From: Microvelia longipes
Taxonomy: Eukaryota; Arthropoda; Insecta; Hemiptera; Veliidae
Assembly (NCBI GenBank): GCA_018340805.1
Contig: JACMZG010000008.1
Coordinates: 11,344,725 to 11,408,724 of the forward strand
DNA length: 64,000 nt
Reading direction: 5' to 3'
The position numbers were made by a program, and so were the translations under genes. Below the pieces are notes generated by a model. The model was not told the origin of the DNA. It saw nothing but the letters and a program-made list of their open reading frames with translations, and did no database searches. Shown in pieces: positions 1 through 12,600 of the stretch; within the stretch, counting starts at the first letter, position 1; each line of letters begins with the position of its first letter.

Positions 1-577
1 AATTCCCTAATAGTAAGGTAAGTGGATTAATAGTAACTTATATTATGTAAATTTATGTAGATAGTTATTAATACGACAAAGTGTGTCGTAAATCCAGGTA
101 ATAAATTAATAACATTGATATTTTGCGATATATTACGTTACTTATAATGGTATCACTTTTTGACTTAACTACCTTAGGTTCTTACTAAATAAAATCATGC
201 GAAGCCTCTAAAAGACTTTTAAAACACGGGAACGATCATTTAAATTTCGTGGCTTAAAAAAATTTCCCTTACCTAAACCTAATATTTTCCTTAAGGAGAA
301 TGTTAGGAAAATGTTAGGAGAATGTTAGGAGTTAGGAAAATGTTAGGAGAATGTTAGGAAATGTTAGGAGAATGTTAGGAGTTAGGAAAATGTTAGGAGA
401 ATGTTAGGAAAATGTTAGGAGAATGTTAGGGAAATGTTAGGAGAATGTTAGGAGTTAGGAAAATGTTAGGAGAATGTTAGGAGAGTTAGGAAAATGTTAG
501 GACGTTAGGAGAATGTTAGGAAAATGTTAGGAGAATGTTTTAGGAAAGAATGTTAGGAGCGTCTTTGAATACGGGCC
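1..577. mobile_element. Right half of a Harbinger-like element with minisatellite terminus
   Basis: Matches the arms of the element at 6782-7840: about 290 bp of unique arm, then a minisatellite of AATGTTAGGA-type units (about 292-558), then the terminus ending GAATACGGGCC followed by TAA. The left half is outside the window. The PIF/Harbinger assignment comes from the related complete copy and its TAA target duplication. Confidence 0.7.
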
Positions 578-974
578 TAAGACTGCTCAACAGAATTTGA
601 TGTAACTAGGAATATATTGGTCATAGTATAGCTTAAATTTAACTGTAATTTTGAGAATAAGTATACTCTATAGGACAGATACAGTGGTAGAGACATATAT
701 ATGTTAATTTTAATCTCCCAAAAAGTTAAGCAAAATACAAAGGTTTGACTAGAGACAGATTTGATCAACAACAATTCAATTTTTACCTTAAGTGATTTAA
801 CTTAAACAATTTAAGTAAAGTTTTTTAAGTTAAACGTTTGAGCATATAAAGAGGCATTCAGATAGATTTACCTTGAGATGGACTTAACTTCAAGTATATA
901 TAAATAGCCATGTAAATTTAGTAAATGCCATAATATGTAAGTCTAAAATGAAAGTCAAATAGGGTTTAACTCAC
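578..974. other. RECQ5 intron sequence, nothing recognised
   Basis: AT-rich sequence between the Harbinger half and exon 10. Short ORFs here have no recognisable features. Confidence 0.5.
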
Positions 975-1203
975 AGGTATGGTGAGACCATTGACTTTTA
1001 GCTGAGTAGAAGCAGCAGCCCTAAGACTAGAATACTTAGCCTGTATCTCAAAGTCATCTTTATCATCAGACTGAGATGACTTCCTCAAAGCAAACTGTTT
1101 CTTTATAGTGTCCTCTAATTCTTTGTCTTTCTTGTGTTCAGGGGGTCCTTCATCGTAGCCTGTATCTCCCACCTCTCCTTCGCCCTGGTAATCTTCATAC
1201 TCC
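975..1203 (-). CDS. RECQ5: RECQ5 exon 10
   Basis: Residues 494-570. Acidic [13 protein letters not shown], then an [19 protein letters not shown] segment resembling the region before the RNA polymerase II-binding part of RECQ5. Acceptor TGCAG, donor GTGAGT, phase 0. Confidence 0.9.
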
Positions 1204-4200
1204 CTGCATTGAAACACAACACATACTAACAATAACAGCTTATCCTCAATAACACAAATGAAACTAAAGTTAAAAGTTTTCAAGGAACTAACAAGAGTTT
1301 AAGGGAAAGTTACTGCTAGAATTACTCAATAGTAAAGTAATAAGAACGGGGGGAACAGCCTCTACTAACCATGGTAAAAGTAATATGAACGAGGGGAACA
1401 GTCTCTACTAACCATGGTAACAGTCTCTACTAACCATGGCAAAAGTAATATGAATGAGAGGAACAGTATCTACTAACCATGGTAAAAGTAATAAAAACGA
1501 GGGGAACAGCCTCTACTAACCATGGTAAAAGTAATATGAACGAGGGGAACAGTCTCTACTAACCAGGTAAAGTAATATGAACGAGGGAAACAGTGGTAAA
1601 TATGAACGAGGGAACAGACTAACCATGGTAAAAGTAATATGAACGAGGAACAGTCTCTACTAAACCATGGCGCTCTCTACTAACCATGGTAAAAGTAATA
1701 TGAACGAGGGGAACAGTCTCTACTAACCATGGTAAAAGTAATATGAACGAGGGGAACAGCCTCTACTAACCATGGTAAAAGTAATATGAACGAGGGGAAC
1801 AGTCTCTACTAACCATGGTAAAAGGTAAAATGAACGAGGGAACAGCCTCTACTAACCATGGTAAAAGTAATATGAACGAGGGGAACACCTCTACTAACAT
1901 GGTAAAAGTAATATGAACGAGGGGAACAGGGTAAAAGTAATATGAACCTCTACTAACCATGGTAAAAGTAATATGAACGAGGGGAACAGCCTCTACTAAC
2001 CATGGTAAAAGTAATATGAACGAGGGGAACAGTCCTCTACTAACCATGGTAAAAGTAATATGAACGAGGGGAAGAGACTCTACTAACCAGGTAAAATAAT
2101 ATGAACGAGGGAACAGTCTACTACCATGGTAAAAGTAATATGAACGAGGGGAACAGTCTCTACTAACCATGGTAAAAGTAATATGAACGAGGGGAACAGT
2201 CTCTACTAACCATGGTAAAAGTAATATGAACGAGGGGAACAGTCTCTACTAACCATGGTAAAAGTAATATGAACGAGGGAACAGTCTCTACTAACCATGG
2301 TAAAAGTAATATGAACGAGGGGAACAGCCTCTACTAACATCTATGAACGAGGGAACAGCCTCTACTAACCATGGTAAAAGTAATATGAACGAGGAACAGT
2401 CTCTACTAACCATGGTAAAAAGTAATATGAAACGGGGGAACAGCCTCTACTAACCATGGTAACGTCTAAACCATGGTAAAAGTGAACGAGGGAACAGTCT
2501 CTCTAACCATGGTAAAAGTAATATGAACGAGGGGAACAGCCTCTACTAACCATGGTAAAGTAATATGAACGAGGGAACAGCTCTACTAACCATGGTAAAA
2601 GTAATATGAACGAGGGAACAGTCTCTACTAACCATGGTAAAGTAATATGAACGAGGGGAACAGCCTCTACTAACCATGGTAAAAGTAATATGAACGAGGG
2701 GAACAGTCTCTACTAACCATGGTAAAAGTAATATGAACGAGGGAACAGCCTCTACTAACCATAAAGTAATATGAACGAGGGAACAGTCTCTACTAACCAT
2801 GGTAAAAGTAATATGAACGAGGGGAACAGCCTCTACTAACCATGGTAAAAGTAATATGAACGAGGGGAACAGCCTCTACTAACCATAATAAAAGGATTCA
2901 GCTAAGTGTTTAGTTTAAGTAGGCATAAAAATTAATAAATATATAAGTCTTCTATATTTTATCTTAAACTGATTTACATTTCATTGCAACTCCAAAAACT
3001 TGGGTTGTGTTATAAATAAAACATGAAAGGATTCAAATGAATATAAAGTAGATTGCAAAGGATCCAGATTCCCAGGGATCGATTCCGAAGGGAACAACAA
3101 GTTGAACCATGTGCTGCCAAACCAAGTGACACAGAAACTTGATCTAAGTAAACCAAGTGACTAGGATTTGATCTTCTGCCAGAACAGGCATCGGGTTTAG
3201 CGGAGGACACAAAGTGAGTTTCTAGCTTATATATTTACAATTTATAAAGCATATGCGATGAAATCAGATATGCTGCCAGATGAGATCAAAACTAACCTTC
3301 ATTTTAACAATTTTAAAAAAGGAATAACGGGTTTAACCTCACTTGTTTATTAAAATAATTTTTATTTAGTTATGTTTTCTTATTTTTATTTATTTATTTG
3401 TTATTCTATTTCTTTATTCTTATTTATTGTATTTCCTTTTATTAGGGGAGTATAACTCACCTGTAGTTTAAATATACATTATTTTTATTTTCTAAATAAT
3501 ATTCTAATAATTATATATTACTTTATCAATTAATTTAATAAACCATAATAAAATAAAGAAATTAAAAAAACAATAATAAAGTAATTATAATAAACTATAA
3601 AATAAAAAAAATCATTTAAATAAAATAGTAACATAAAAAAAGAAGACTTAAGCCGAGCACAAGCTCAAGCTTTTGCGACTTGAAAAAAGGTTATTTTTTC
3701 TCCAATAAAAAGTTAGATAGTTGCTCTAATAGTAAAATTATTGTAAATAACTATATTAATTAAATTAATGAAGACTTTAGTCCTTATAAAAATTTATTGA
3801 AAATAAATTGTTGAAGAGCTTTCGCCCAGGGATCCTGAGCTTCTTCAGTTCTTAAAAAATGACAAAAAATTTGCATGTTTTTTGCATTATATAAATAAAT
3901 GTATTTATTATTATTATTATATAAGCAAAATTTTTTCATTTTTGTCATTTTTTAAGAACTGATGAAGCTCAGGATCCCTGGCGAAAGCTTTCAACAATTT
4001 ATTTCAATAAATTTTTATAAGGACTAAAGTCTTCATTAATTTAATTGATATTAAATTTGTAATAGCCAAAAAGCTCTAAAGTTATTAAATAACTATAATA
4101 CTAATTTATATAATTTGCATGTTTTTTTCCATTATATAAATATTATATTATATTAATATTTTATTATTATTATTATATAAGCAAAATCCTTAGCCAACTC

Positions 4201-6541
4201 TTTAATTGATAAGAGAGCCAATTAAGTTCAAAGGATTTTTAATCAAGTAATAAGTATATTTTACTTTTTTATTTATTTTAGTAATATATATACAGGGTGG
4301 TCCAGCTAAGAAGGACAAGACCTTTTTCTCGGAAACTATAACAGCTAGAAGGATGCGGTTTTCGGCGTTGGATTCAATGTAATAGTGAGCAGACGAGAAA
4401 AATCCGTTTTCGGGCGCGCTTCGCGCCTGTCATAGAGATGTTAATGCTAACTTTTTTAATTTTATAGTTAGGTATAGGGAAGTTTTTTTTGTTTTTTAAA
4501 GAATGAAAAATAAGGAAGATTAGTGGAGATTGCATCAAAATCGGACAATTTTTCACCGAGCTATGATGAAAAAACTTTTTTTTTAAATTTAGTTCACTTT
4601 GGCGCCATTTTGGATGATGTTGCATTTAAATAAAATTTATTATATGGACATATTTTTAAACTAGAAACATTGCTTTAAATAAAAGAATGTCAAAAAGTTT
4701 TAATTCTAACCTTAGTTTTAGGTGTAAAATAGTCGTTTAAACATAACAAAAAAAAAAAAAATATGGTTTTTCTAAGATACCATGAAAAGTAAGATAGGGA
4801 GCTATAGTTTTTATGGTTTGTACAGTTAGCCAACATAAAAAGCAACAAAATGAGTACAATTTTAACAAATTCGCTTCACAATTTCAAAAGTTATTACTAA
4901 TAAATCTCTTAAAATTGCCAAAAATGAAATATTTTTTATAGTTTACCACCTTATTGTTGATATTTAATGGAACTGCAACGTCATCATACCTTGTGATCTT
5001 TATTGCAGCTTGTATAAGGATTCCAGAACGCCCAAAAACTCTTATTTTTGGTCATTGGTTGTGGAGAAATTACGATTACGGTAATTTTCGTCAATCGTAG
5101 AATGCAGATTAGAGGTACCTTGCAAAAACCAAGTAAAATCCTTCATAAACGTTAATAAAAAATTGATTTTGACGATAACTACTTCGTTTCTAGGGTGAAG
5201 GACCAATAAATAGCAAATCACACAACTAGACTGTAAAGTGATATTTTACTGCTGCGGAAATTTGTTTATTAAACGACAATTTTTCATTTCCGCAGCAATG
5301 AAATATCACTTTACAGTCCAGTTGTGTGATATGCTATTTAAAATCGCGTGGGGTCAAGTCTGGTGACCCTGATGGCCACCTAATTGAGCCGTGTGATATG
5401 CTAATTAAAATCTTGTGTTTTAATTTCTTTTAACTAAGTTAAATTAAATTATTCATACAAAAAATCGACTCTTTTTAATAAAATGTGCAACTAAACGTAA
5501 ATAGCATAAATAATGACAATTTATAGCTCCGGAAATAAAATTGGCTGGTTTTATTGTCGTTAATAAACAAATTTCCGCAGCAGTAAAATATCACTTTACA
5601 GTCAGGTTGTGTGATTTGCTATTTATTGGTCCTTCACCCCTAGAACGAAAAGTAGTTATCATCAAAATCAATTTTTTATTAACGTTATGAAGGATTTTAC
5701 TTGGTTTTTGCAAGGTACCTCTAATCTGCATTCTACGATTGACGAAAATTACCGTAATCGTAATTTCTCCACAACCAATGACCAAAAATAAGAGTTTTTG
5801 GGCGTTCTGGAATCCTTATACAAGCTGCAATAAAGATCACAAGGTATGATGACGTTGCAGTTCCATTAAATATCAACAATAGGGTGGTAAACTATAAAAA
5901 ATATTTCATTTTTGGCAATTTTAAGAGATTTATTAGTAATAACTTTTTGAAATTGTGAAGCGAATTTGTTAAAATTTGGACTCATTTTTGTTGCTTTTTA
6001 TGTTGGCTAACTGTACAAACCATAAAAACTATAGCTCCCTATCTTACTTTTCATGGTATCTTAGAAAAACCATATTTTTTTTTTGTTTTTGTTATGTTTA
6101 ACGACTATTTTACACCTAAAACTAAGGTTAGAATTAAAACTTTTGACATTCTTTTATTAAAGCAATGTTTCTAGTTTAAAAATATGTCCATATAATAAAT
6201 TTTATTTAAATGCAACATCATCCAAAATGGCGCCGAAGTGAACTAAATTTAAAAAAAAAGTTTTTTCATCATAGCTCGGTGAAAAATTGTCCGATTTTGA
6301 TGCAATCTCCACTAATCTTCCTTATTTTTCATTCTTTAAAGAACAAAAAAAACTTCCCTATACCTAACTATAAAATTAAAAAAGTTAGCATTAACATCTC
6401 TATGACAGGCGCGAAGCGCGCCCGAAACGGATTTTTCTCGTCTGCTCACTATTAATTGAATCCAACGCCGAAAACCGCATCCTTCTAGCTGTTATAGTTT
6501 TCCGAGAAAAAGGTCTTGTCCTTCTTAGCTGGACCACCCTG

Positions 6542-6602
<61 letters not shown>

Positions 6603-6609
6603 TTATATA

Positions 6610-6672
<63 letters not shown>

Positions 6673-9600
6673 TATTAAATTGTAAGTAAGTATATTTATA
6701 GTTACAATGATAGTTTTAGGGCTTGCTTCTCTTGCCTTATTTCTGGTACAATCTCTAGGAACTCTAGTTAAGTGAGGTTAAGGCCCGTATTCAAAGACGT
6801 TTTCCTAACATTTTCCTAACATTCTCCTAACTTTTTCCTAACATTTTCCTAACATATTCCTAACATTCTCCTAACACTTACCTTAGGTTTAGGTAAGGGA
6901 AATGTTTTTAAGCCACGAAATTTAAATGATCGTTCCCGTGTTTTAAAAGTCATTCAGAGGCTTTGCATGATTTTTTTTTTAGTAAGAACCTAAGGTAGTT
7001 AAGTCAGAAAGTAATACCATTGTAAATAACATAATATATCGCTAAATATCAATGTTATTAACTTATTACCTGGATTTACGACACACTTTGTCGTATTAAT
7101 AACTATCTACATAAATTTACATAATACTGTTAATCCACTTACCTTACTATTAGGGAGTTTACCCTGAAATTCTTTTAACACAATCAGATTTTTTATTTTC
7201 TATGGTCTGTTTGTGGCGGGCTATCGATTCAAAGAGGAAATTCAGTTGGTCCGGTGTGAATAATTCAGCCATTATTATACAAAAAAAATTTTACACAAAC
7301 AAAAATGAATTTGATGACAAAATACGAAAAACAAAAATGTGTAAATGATTTAGCAAAATGAAAACAGTGTTGCACTGATTAACAGGTCTTCATTTAGACA
7401 CCTTTGGATTCGTACAACCTGGTCCACGTTCAAACTTGAAACTGCTTTATTTATGAAAGCTGTTACAATAATTGAACATTGTATTTGTATTAACTCTACT
7501 GTTTACTGAAAACATAAGTAAATAACGTTTCTAATATATTTAACATTCGCCAAAGGAAGGCCGCATTGTTGTTTATGACAAAGTGTGTCGTAAATCCAGG
7601 TAATAAGTTAATAACATTGATATTTTGCGATATATTACGTTACTTACAATGGTATCACTTTTTGACATAACTACCTTAGGTTCTTACTAAATAAAATCAT
7701 GCGAAGCCTTTAAAAGACTTTTAAAACACTATAGGAGAACGTTAGGAAAATGTTAGGAGAATGTTAGGAGTTAGGAAAATGTTAGGAAAAAGTTAGGAGA
7801 ATGTTAGGAAAATGTTAGGAAACGTCTTTGAATACGGGCCTAAGGGATGACATTATTTTCATGATAAGAATAATGAGGATAAGGATTGTATTCTTTTATT
7901 GTTTTTTTTGTAATAAAATATTGTTTTGAAATTAAAATATTTTTAAAAAGTATGAAAAAAGTTCAAAATAATAATTGTAATACTCAAGGAAAGAAACATT
8001 TATAGTCCTAACAATTTTTTATCAACATCACTTTATACTAAAGATATAAAGGGTTGAAAAAATGTAACGAGTGCGAGTAAGTGAGAGATAGTTATAAGTG
8101 ATAGTTAGATAGTGAGATAGTTAGTTAGTGAGTGATAGGGAAGATGATATTTGAACATCTTTTATCGCAAAAGTGAAAAATGCAGGTGAAAACATTTTAT
8201 TTTCTTCAAAACTACAACTTTGATTTGAAACTTTTTTTATGATTTTTAAAAAATTAAGTCCTGACGTAGTAAAAAAATTTTGATGGGTAACCAGTCAGCA
8301 TGTTGCCCAGACCCCAATAAAACGGCGGACCAGTGTGGTCTTCATACCCTACTCTATGGTCTTGTAAATCTTATAATGAATGGTGCCAGCCGCTTATGAG
8401 GTAGAAAAACACCCCTAGATTCTAACTAAATTCATGTGACAATCTTGATGGACCTTGTGATCATATTGAGGATAACCTTATAAGAACAATAAATAAGATT
8501 TTATGGCCAGCTTGGCCAAAACATTGCTACAATAACTTTTGGGTTAAATATTTCTTGATAAGACATTTAAACACAACAGCTTAAAGTTCTATAACAACAA
8601 TTTTGTTATTATAGAAATTTAAGCTGTTGTGATTAAATTTGCTATCAAGATGTGGGAGTTCTATAAAATAAATAGTGCCACAAAAGAAAAATCACTTAAC
8701 TATTCCTGTTCAAACTAATCTAATTAGAAAACATGACTTTATACAAAAATATTTATATTAATTTAGTGCATAATCAAAAACTTTATCATGCTGTTATTTT
8801 AATAACAATTAAATTGATGAAGACTTCAGTCCTTTTTTATTTTTTGTTTTTAATTTTTGTCAATTTAAAGAACAGAAGAAGCTCAGGATCCCTAGACGAA
8901 AGCTCTTCATCAATTTATTTTCAATATTTTTTTTTTAAAAAAAGGAATGAAGTCTTCATTATAACAATATTTGGTTGAAAATGATACTAACCTGCGGGAT
9001 CCTAATCTGCCGCCCCCATACATCTCAGCCATAGAATCCATACTGACAACAGGAGCAATACCAGGCACTGAACTACTGTGAAATTGATTCAAAGAGTCTT
9101 CAACGTGTTTGGACGATTTACAAACATCACATAACTCATCACATGAGGGCTTCTCATCACCAAAATATTGAGCAAATGACCAGTGCCTGCACCTAGTAAC
9201 ACATTTAACCATTAGGCAAAAATGAGAAAGAAAGGTCCACGGAAGCTGCTTACTCAATAAAGATTTACTAAATACAAGGCAAAATGCCATGTAATGAGTC
9301 TCCTATTTCCTCTTTCACTATCATCATTTGAACAACCTTAAAAACATAACTTCCTAATGAAAATTCACTAAAATAAGCTAAATAAGGAATAAGCTAAATA
9401 CACGTACGTGTGCTGTAGATGATAATGTTTACTTTTCTTCTGCCTCGCGTTATCATAAGGATAATAATAAATAAATATAATTATCAATACAAAGATATAT
9501 AGATGTAAGGTGTAAAAGGAACTCCCTCTCTGCAGCTAAAAGCGCAGCTTTAAAGCAGAGAGGTAGCCATGTATGATTTTTGTTGTAGTGTAATATTTTG

Positions 9601-12600
9601 TCATTTTCAAAATAAAGGTATTATAATAAAAAAAAAAAAACTTAAACAATTATGAGGGATCAGACTTACTTTACAGATTCGATAAACTCGACCATCTTAG
9701 TGTAAGCCTTGCAGGAAGCCAACGCCTGCTCCCTCTTATGCTCAGGAGCTCGCCCCACTTCACTCCTCAGAATGAACTCCAGGGCATTCCGAGAACTACG
9801 AGAGTGATATATTCTACAGTGAGCAGGTTTACCATCACGACCAGCCCTACCACTCTCTTGATAATACGCAGCAACACTGCTTGGTGTCCCCCAGTGTATA
9901 ACAAACCTAAAACAAACACCAATTGCCAGATATTTTAAGAAAGCTTTCAGAATAAATTCAGGATCTTAAAATTCCAATGTATCACCTGGATAAACCCAAA
10001 ATTGTATGGAGGTATCATAAAAATTACAGTAGAAAAACTAAGGGATAAAATTTCACAAGTTTTCAGAAAATTGTAAAAGACCAAGAAAACACAGTATTGA
10101 TTTAATTTGATTATAAAAAATCAGGTACAGGGTTTCCAAAACTTTTCCTTATTATATCGGATTTGCTATGATTATCTTCCCTACTTCAGACTCGTTTTGC
10201 TCGACCTCGGTAGTATAAAATCACCAAATTTATACTGCAAGACATCTTCGAACATTCATTGCTTCTTGCTTTGCACCCACCCAGCACAGATCACGCTCAA
10301 TGCCGCTTAACTATTATGATCCAACAAAAACCATAGATATACTTGTCGTACTGAAACAAGACTAAGTGTACTTACTTATTACGTAAAGGTAAACACTTGT
10401 GCCATATTTCAGCTCAACTGGAGTTATATTAATTAACTTATCTTATAATAATTAGATAAGAAATACAGACCTTACAGAGGGTTTATCTACTCCCATACCA
10501 AAGCTAACAGTGGCAGATATAACAGGGTAAGCTCCGCTCATCCATTCTTCTTGAACTTTTATCCTTTCTTTGTCTTTCAAACCTATCAGAAAAATAATTT
10601 AAGTTAAGAAGGCCAAACAAGAAGCTTTTAGCTTCTTCCATAGCTCAGCATCAGTACGGAGGACACTTCCAGCCACACTATTGTAGATAGTTATTCAACA
10701 AGTAATGGGGGAAATACTTGATAATAAATAAGTAAATAAATAATAAATAAAATCTTTATTGTAGAGACTTAAAAGTATACAGTCGTCAACATTTTACAAA
10801 TCATTGTATTTTAAAACAAATACATTTACTTCATTCTAAAAAGTTATGACTAAAATTAACGATAGATATCAATCAAATATCCCTAAACCATTAAATCTAC
10901 TTATCACAGACAACCCTAATACTAAATAATTAAGTTTTAAAAATAAATAAAAATTACAAACAGAACAATACAGGAACATAACAAACAATTAGGAATAGTT
11001 TAAAACATACTAGAATCACTCATGATATCACAGTCAAAGCTTAATAAATTATTAGCAAACACAAATTTAAAAAAACAATTGTAATATGTTTACAAGGGCA
11101 TTAACCAGGACTTGCATGACCTGTGATCATACTTGGCAGCCTACTTTTTAATTCATTATAAGAAGATTTAGGTCTTGCGGTGGTGACCGCGTCAATGTAG
11201 ATGAATAATCCGACGTTTCGCTTCCACTATGGGAGGCATCTTCAGGGATGTAGGACATCATGGATAGAAACACAATGCTCTACAAAACTGAACTGTTTTG
11301 TAGAGCTCAGTTCAGTTTTGTAGAGCATTGTGTTTCTATCCATGATGTCCTACATCCCTGAAGATGCCCCCACAGTGGAAGCGAAACGTCGGATTCTTCA
11401 TCTACATTGACGCGGTCACCACCGGAAAACCTAAATCTTCATGACAATAAACCGCGGAAGCCTACGCAGTTTATTATTATAAGAATATTAGCAATATATT
11501 ATATTAGTAAATTATATTTTCTAATAATATGTGTACCTATTTATACTCGTATAATTTTGACAAACGTAAACAAACTTTTGTATATAAATTGAAGTAATAC
11601 AATAATACTTATACTTCTTCTCCAACAACTTTCAAACCAAAAATTTAATAGCCATCAACTTGTGTAGCATTTATTTTTTATTTTTCCATGTATCTATGCA
11701 TTATAAATCAAAGAATAGTTATAAATTTGAAATTTAAAAGTTTAAATTTAACAGTTTATTTAAAAGTTATTTAATTTTTTAAAAAATTAATTTAATTAAA
11801 TTGATAAAATTATTTTAAAGTATTTAAATTATATTATTTTAAAATAATTTTAATTTAATTATTTAACAAAATTTATTTAAAAGTTAACAAATTTAAATTT
11901 AAAGCAACCTTCAGTTTGCAAAATGGCAAACAACACACATGGGGTTATGTGCGGTACAGATACACTCGCAGTCAGACTTCAATATGAAAACCACACATAC
12001 GCCATAAAAGAAATGGATGATTATGATGTAATCTTGGTTACATCATATTCATCCCAAAATTTTAAGATGAACACAATACTTTTCCTATATACCAGGCCTG
12101 GGCAAACTACGGCCCGCGGGCCACATGCGGCCCATGGAGCATTTTTATGTGGCCCGCGGGCAAAATTAAATTGTTTTGAAAAAATATAAAATAAATTAAA
12201 AATAAAAAAATATTAAGTATATAAGCAAATAATGATTTAATTCAAAATTATTATGAAAAGTTATATATAAAGATATGGAAATAATGGATTGTTACATTAA
12301 CTTTAAAGTTTGGAGATACAAAAACTAGTAAGATAAGAAACAATTACATAAAGAGCGGCCGCCTTTCATATCAATTCTCATTGTCGGATTTGGCGAATTC
12401 TAATTATTTTAGCGAATTTTTATTTCACAATAATAAGATAAAAAAAAGCTATTTTGCCTTCTGTGAATTGTCGAAAAGGAGTTGATAAAATACAATCCCT
12501 TTGATCTTTTATTTCATAGGAATACTTTTTAAAATTATTTTTACACCTAGTATTCTAGCAAAATTTGTCTTCAGTTATATTTCAATATCTAATAAAGATA

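Noticed and set aside
1766..2800. Long minus-strand ORFs rich in repeated [14 protein letters not shown] text
   Set aside because: They are translations of the 43-bp minisatellite; the unit is not a multiple of three and frames drift with indels.
4374..6455. Matching 81-83 residue ORFs in the two arms of the fold-back element
   Set aside because: Identical because the arms are inverted copies; there is no domain-like content, and both overlap GCGCGAAGCGCGCC and terminal sequence.
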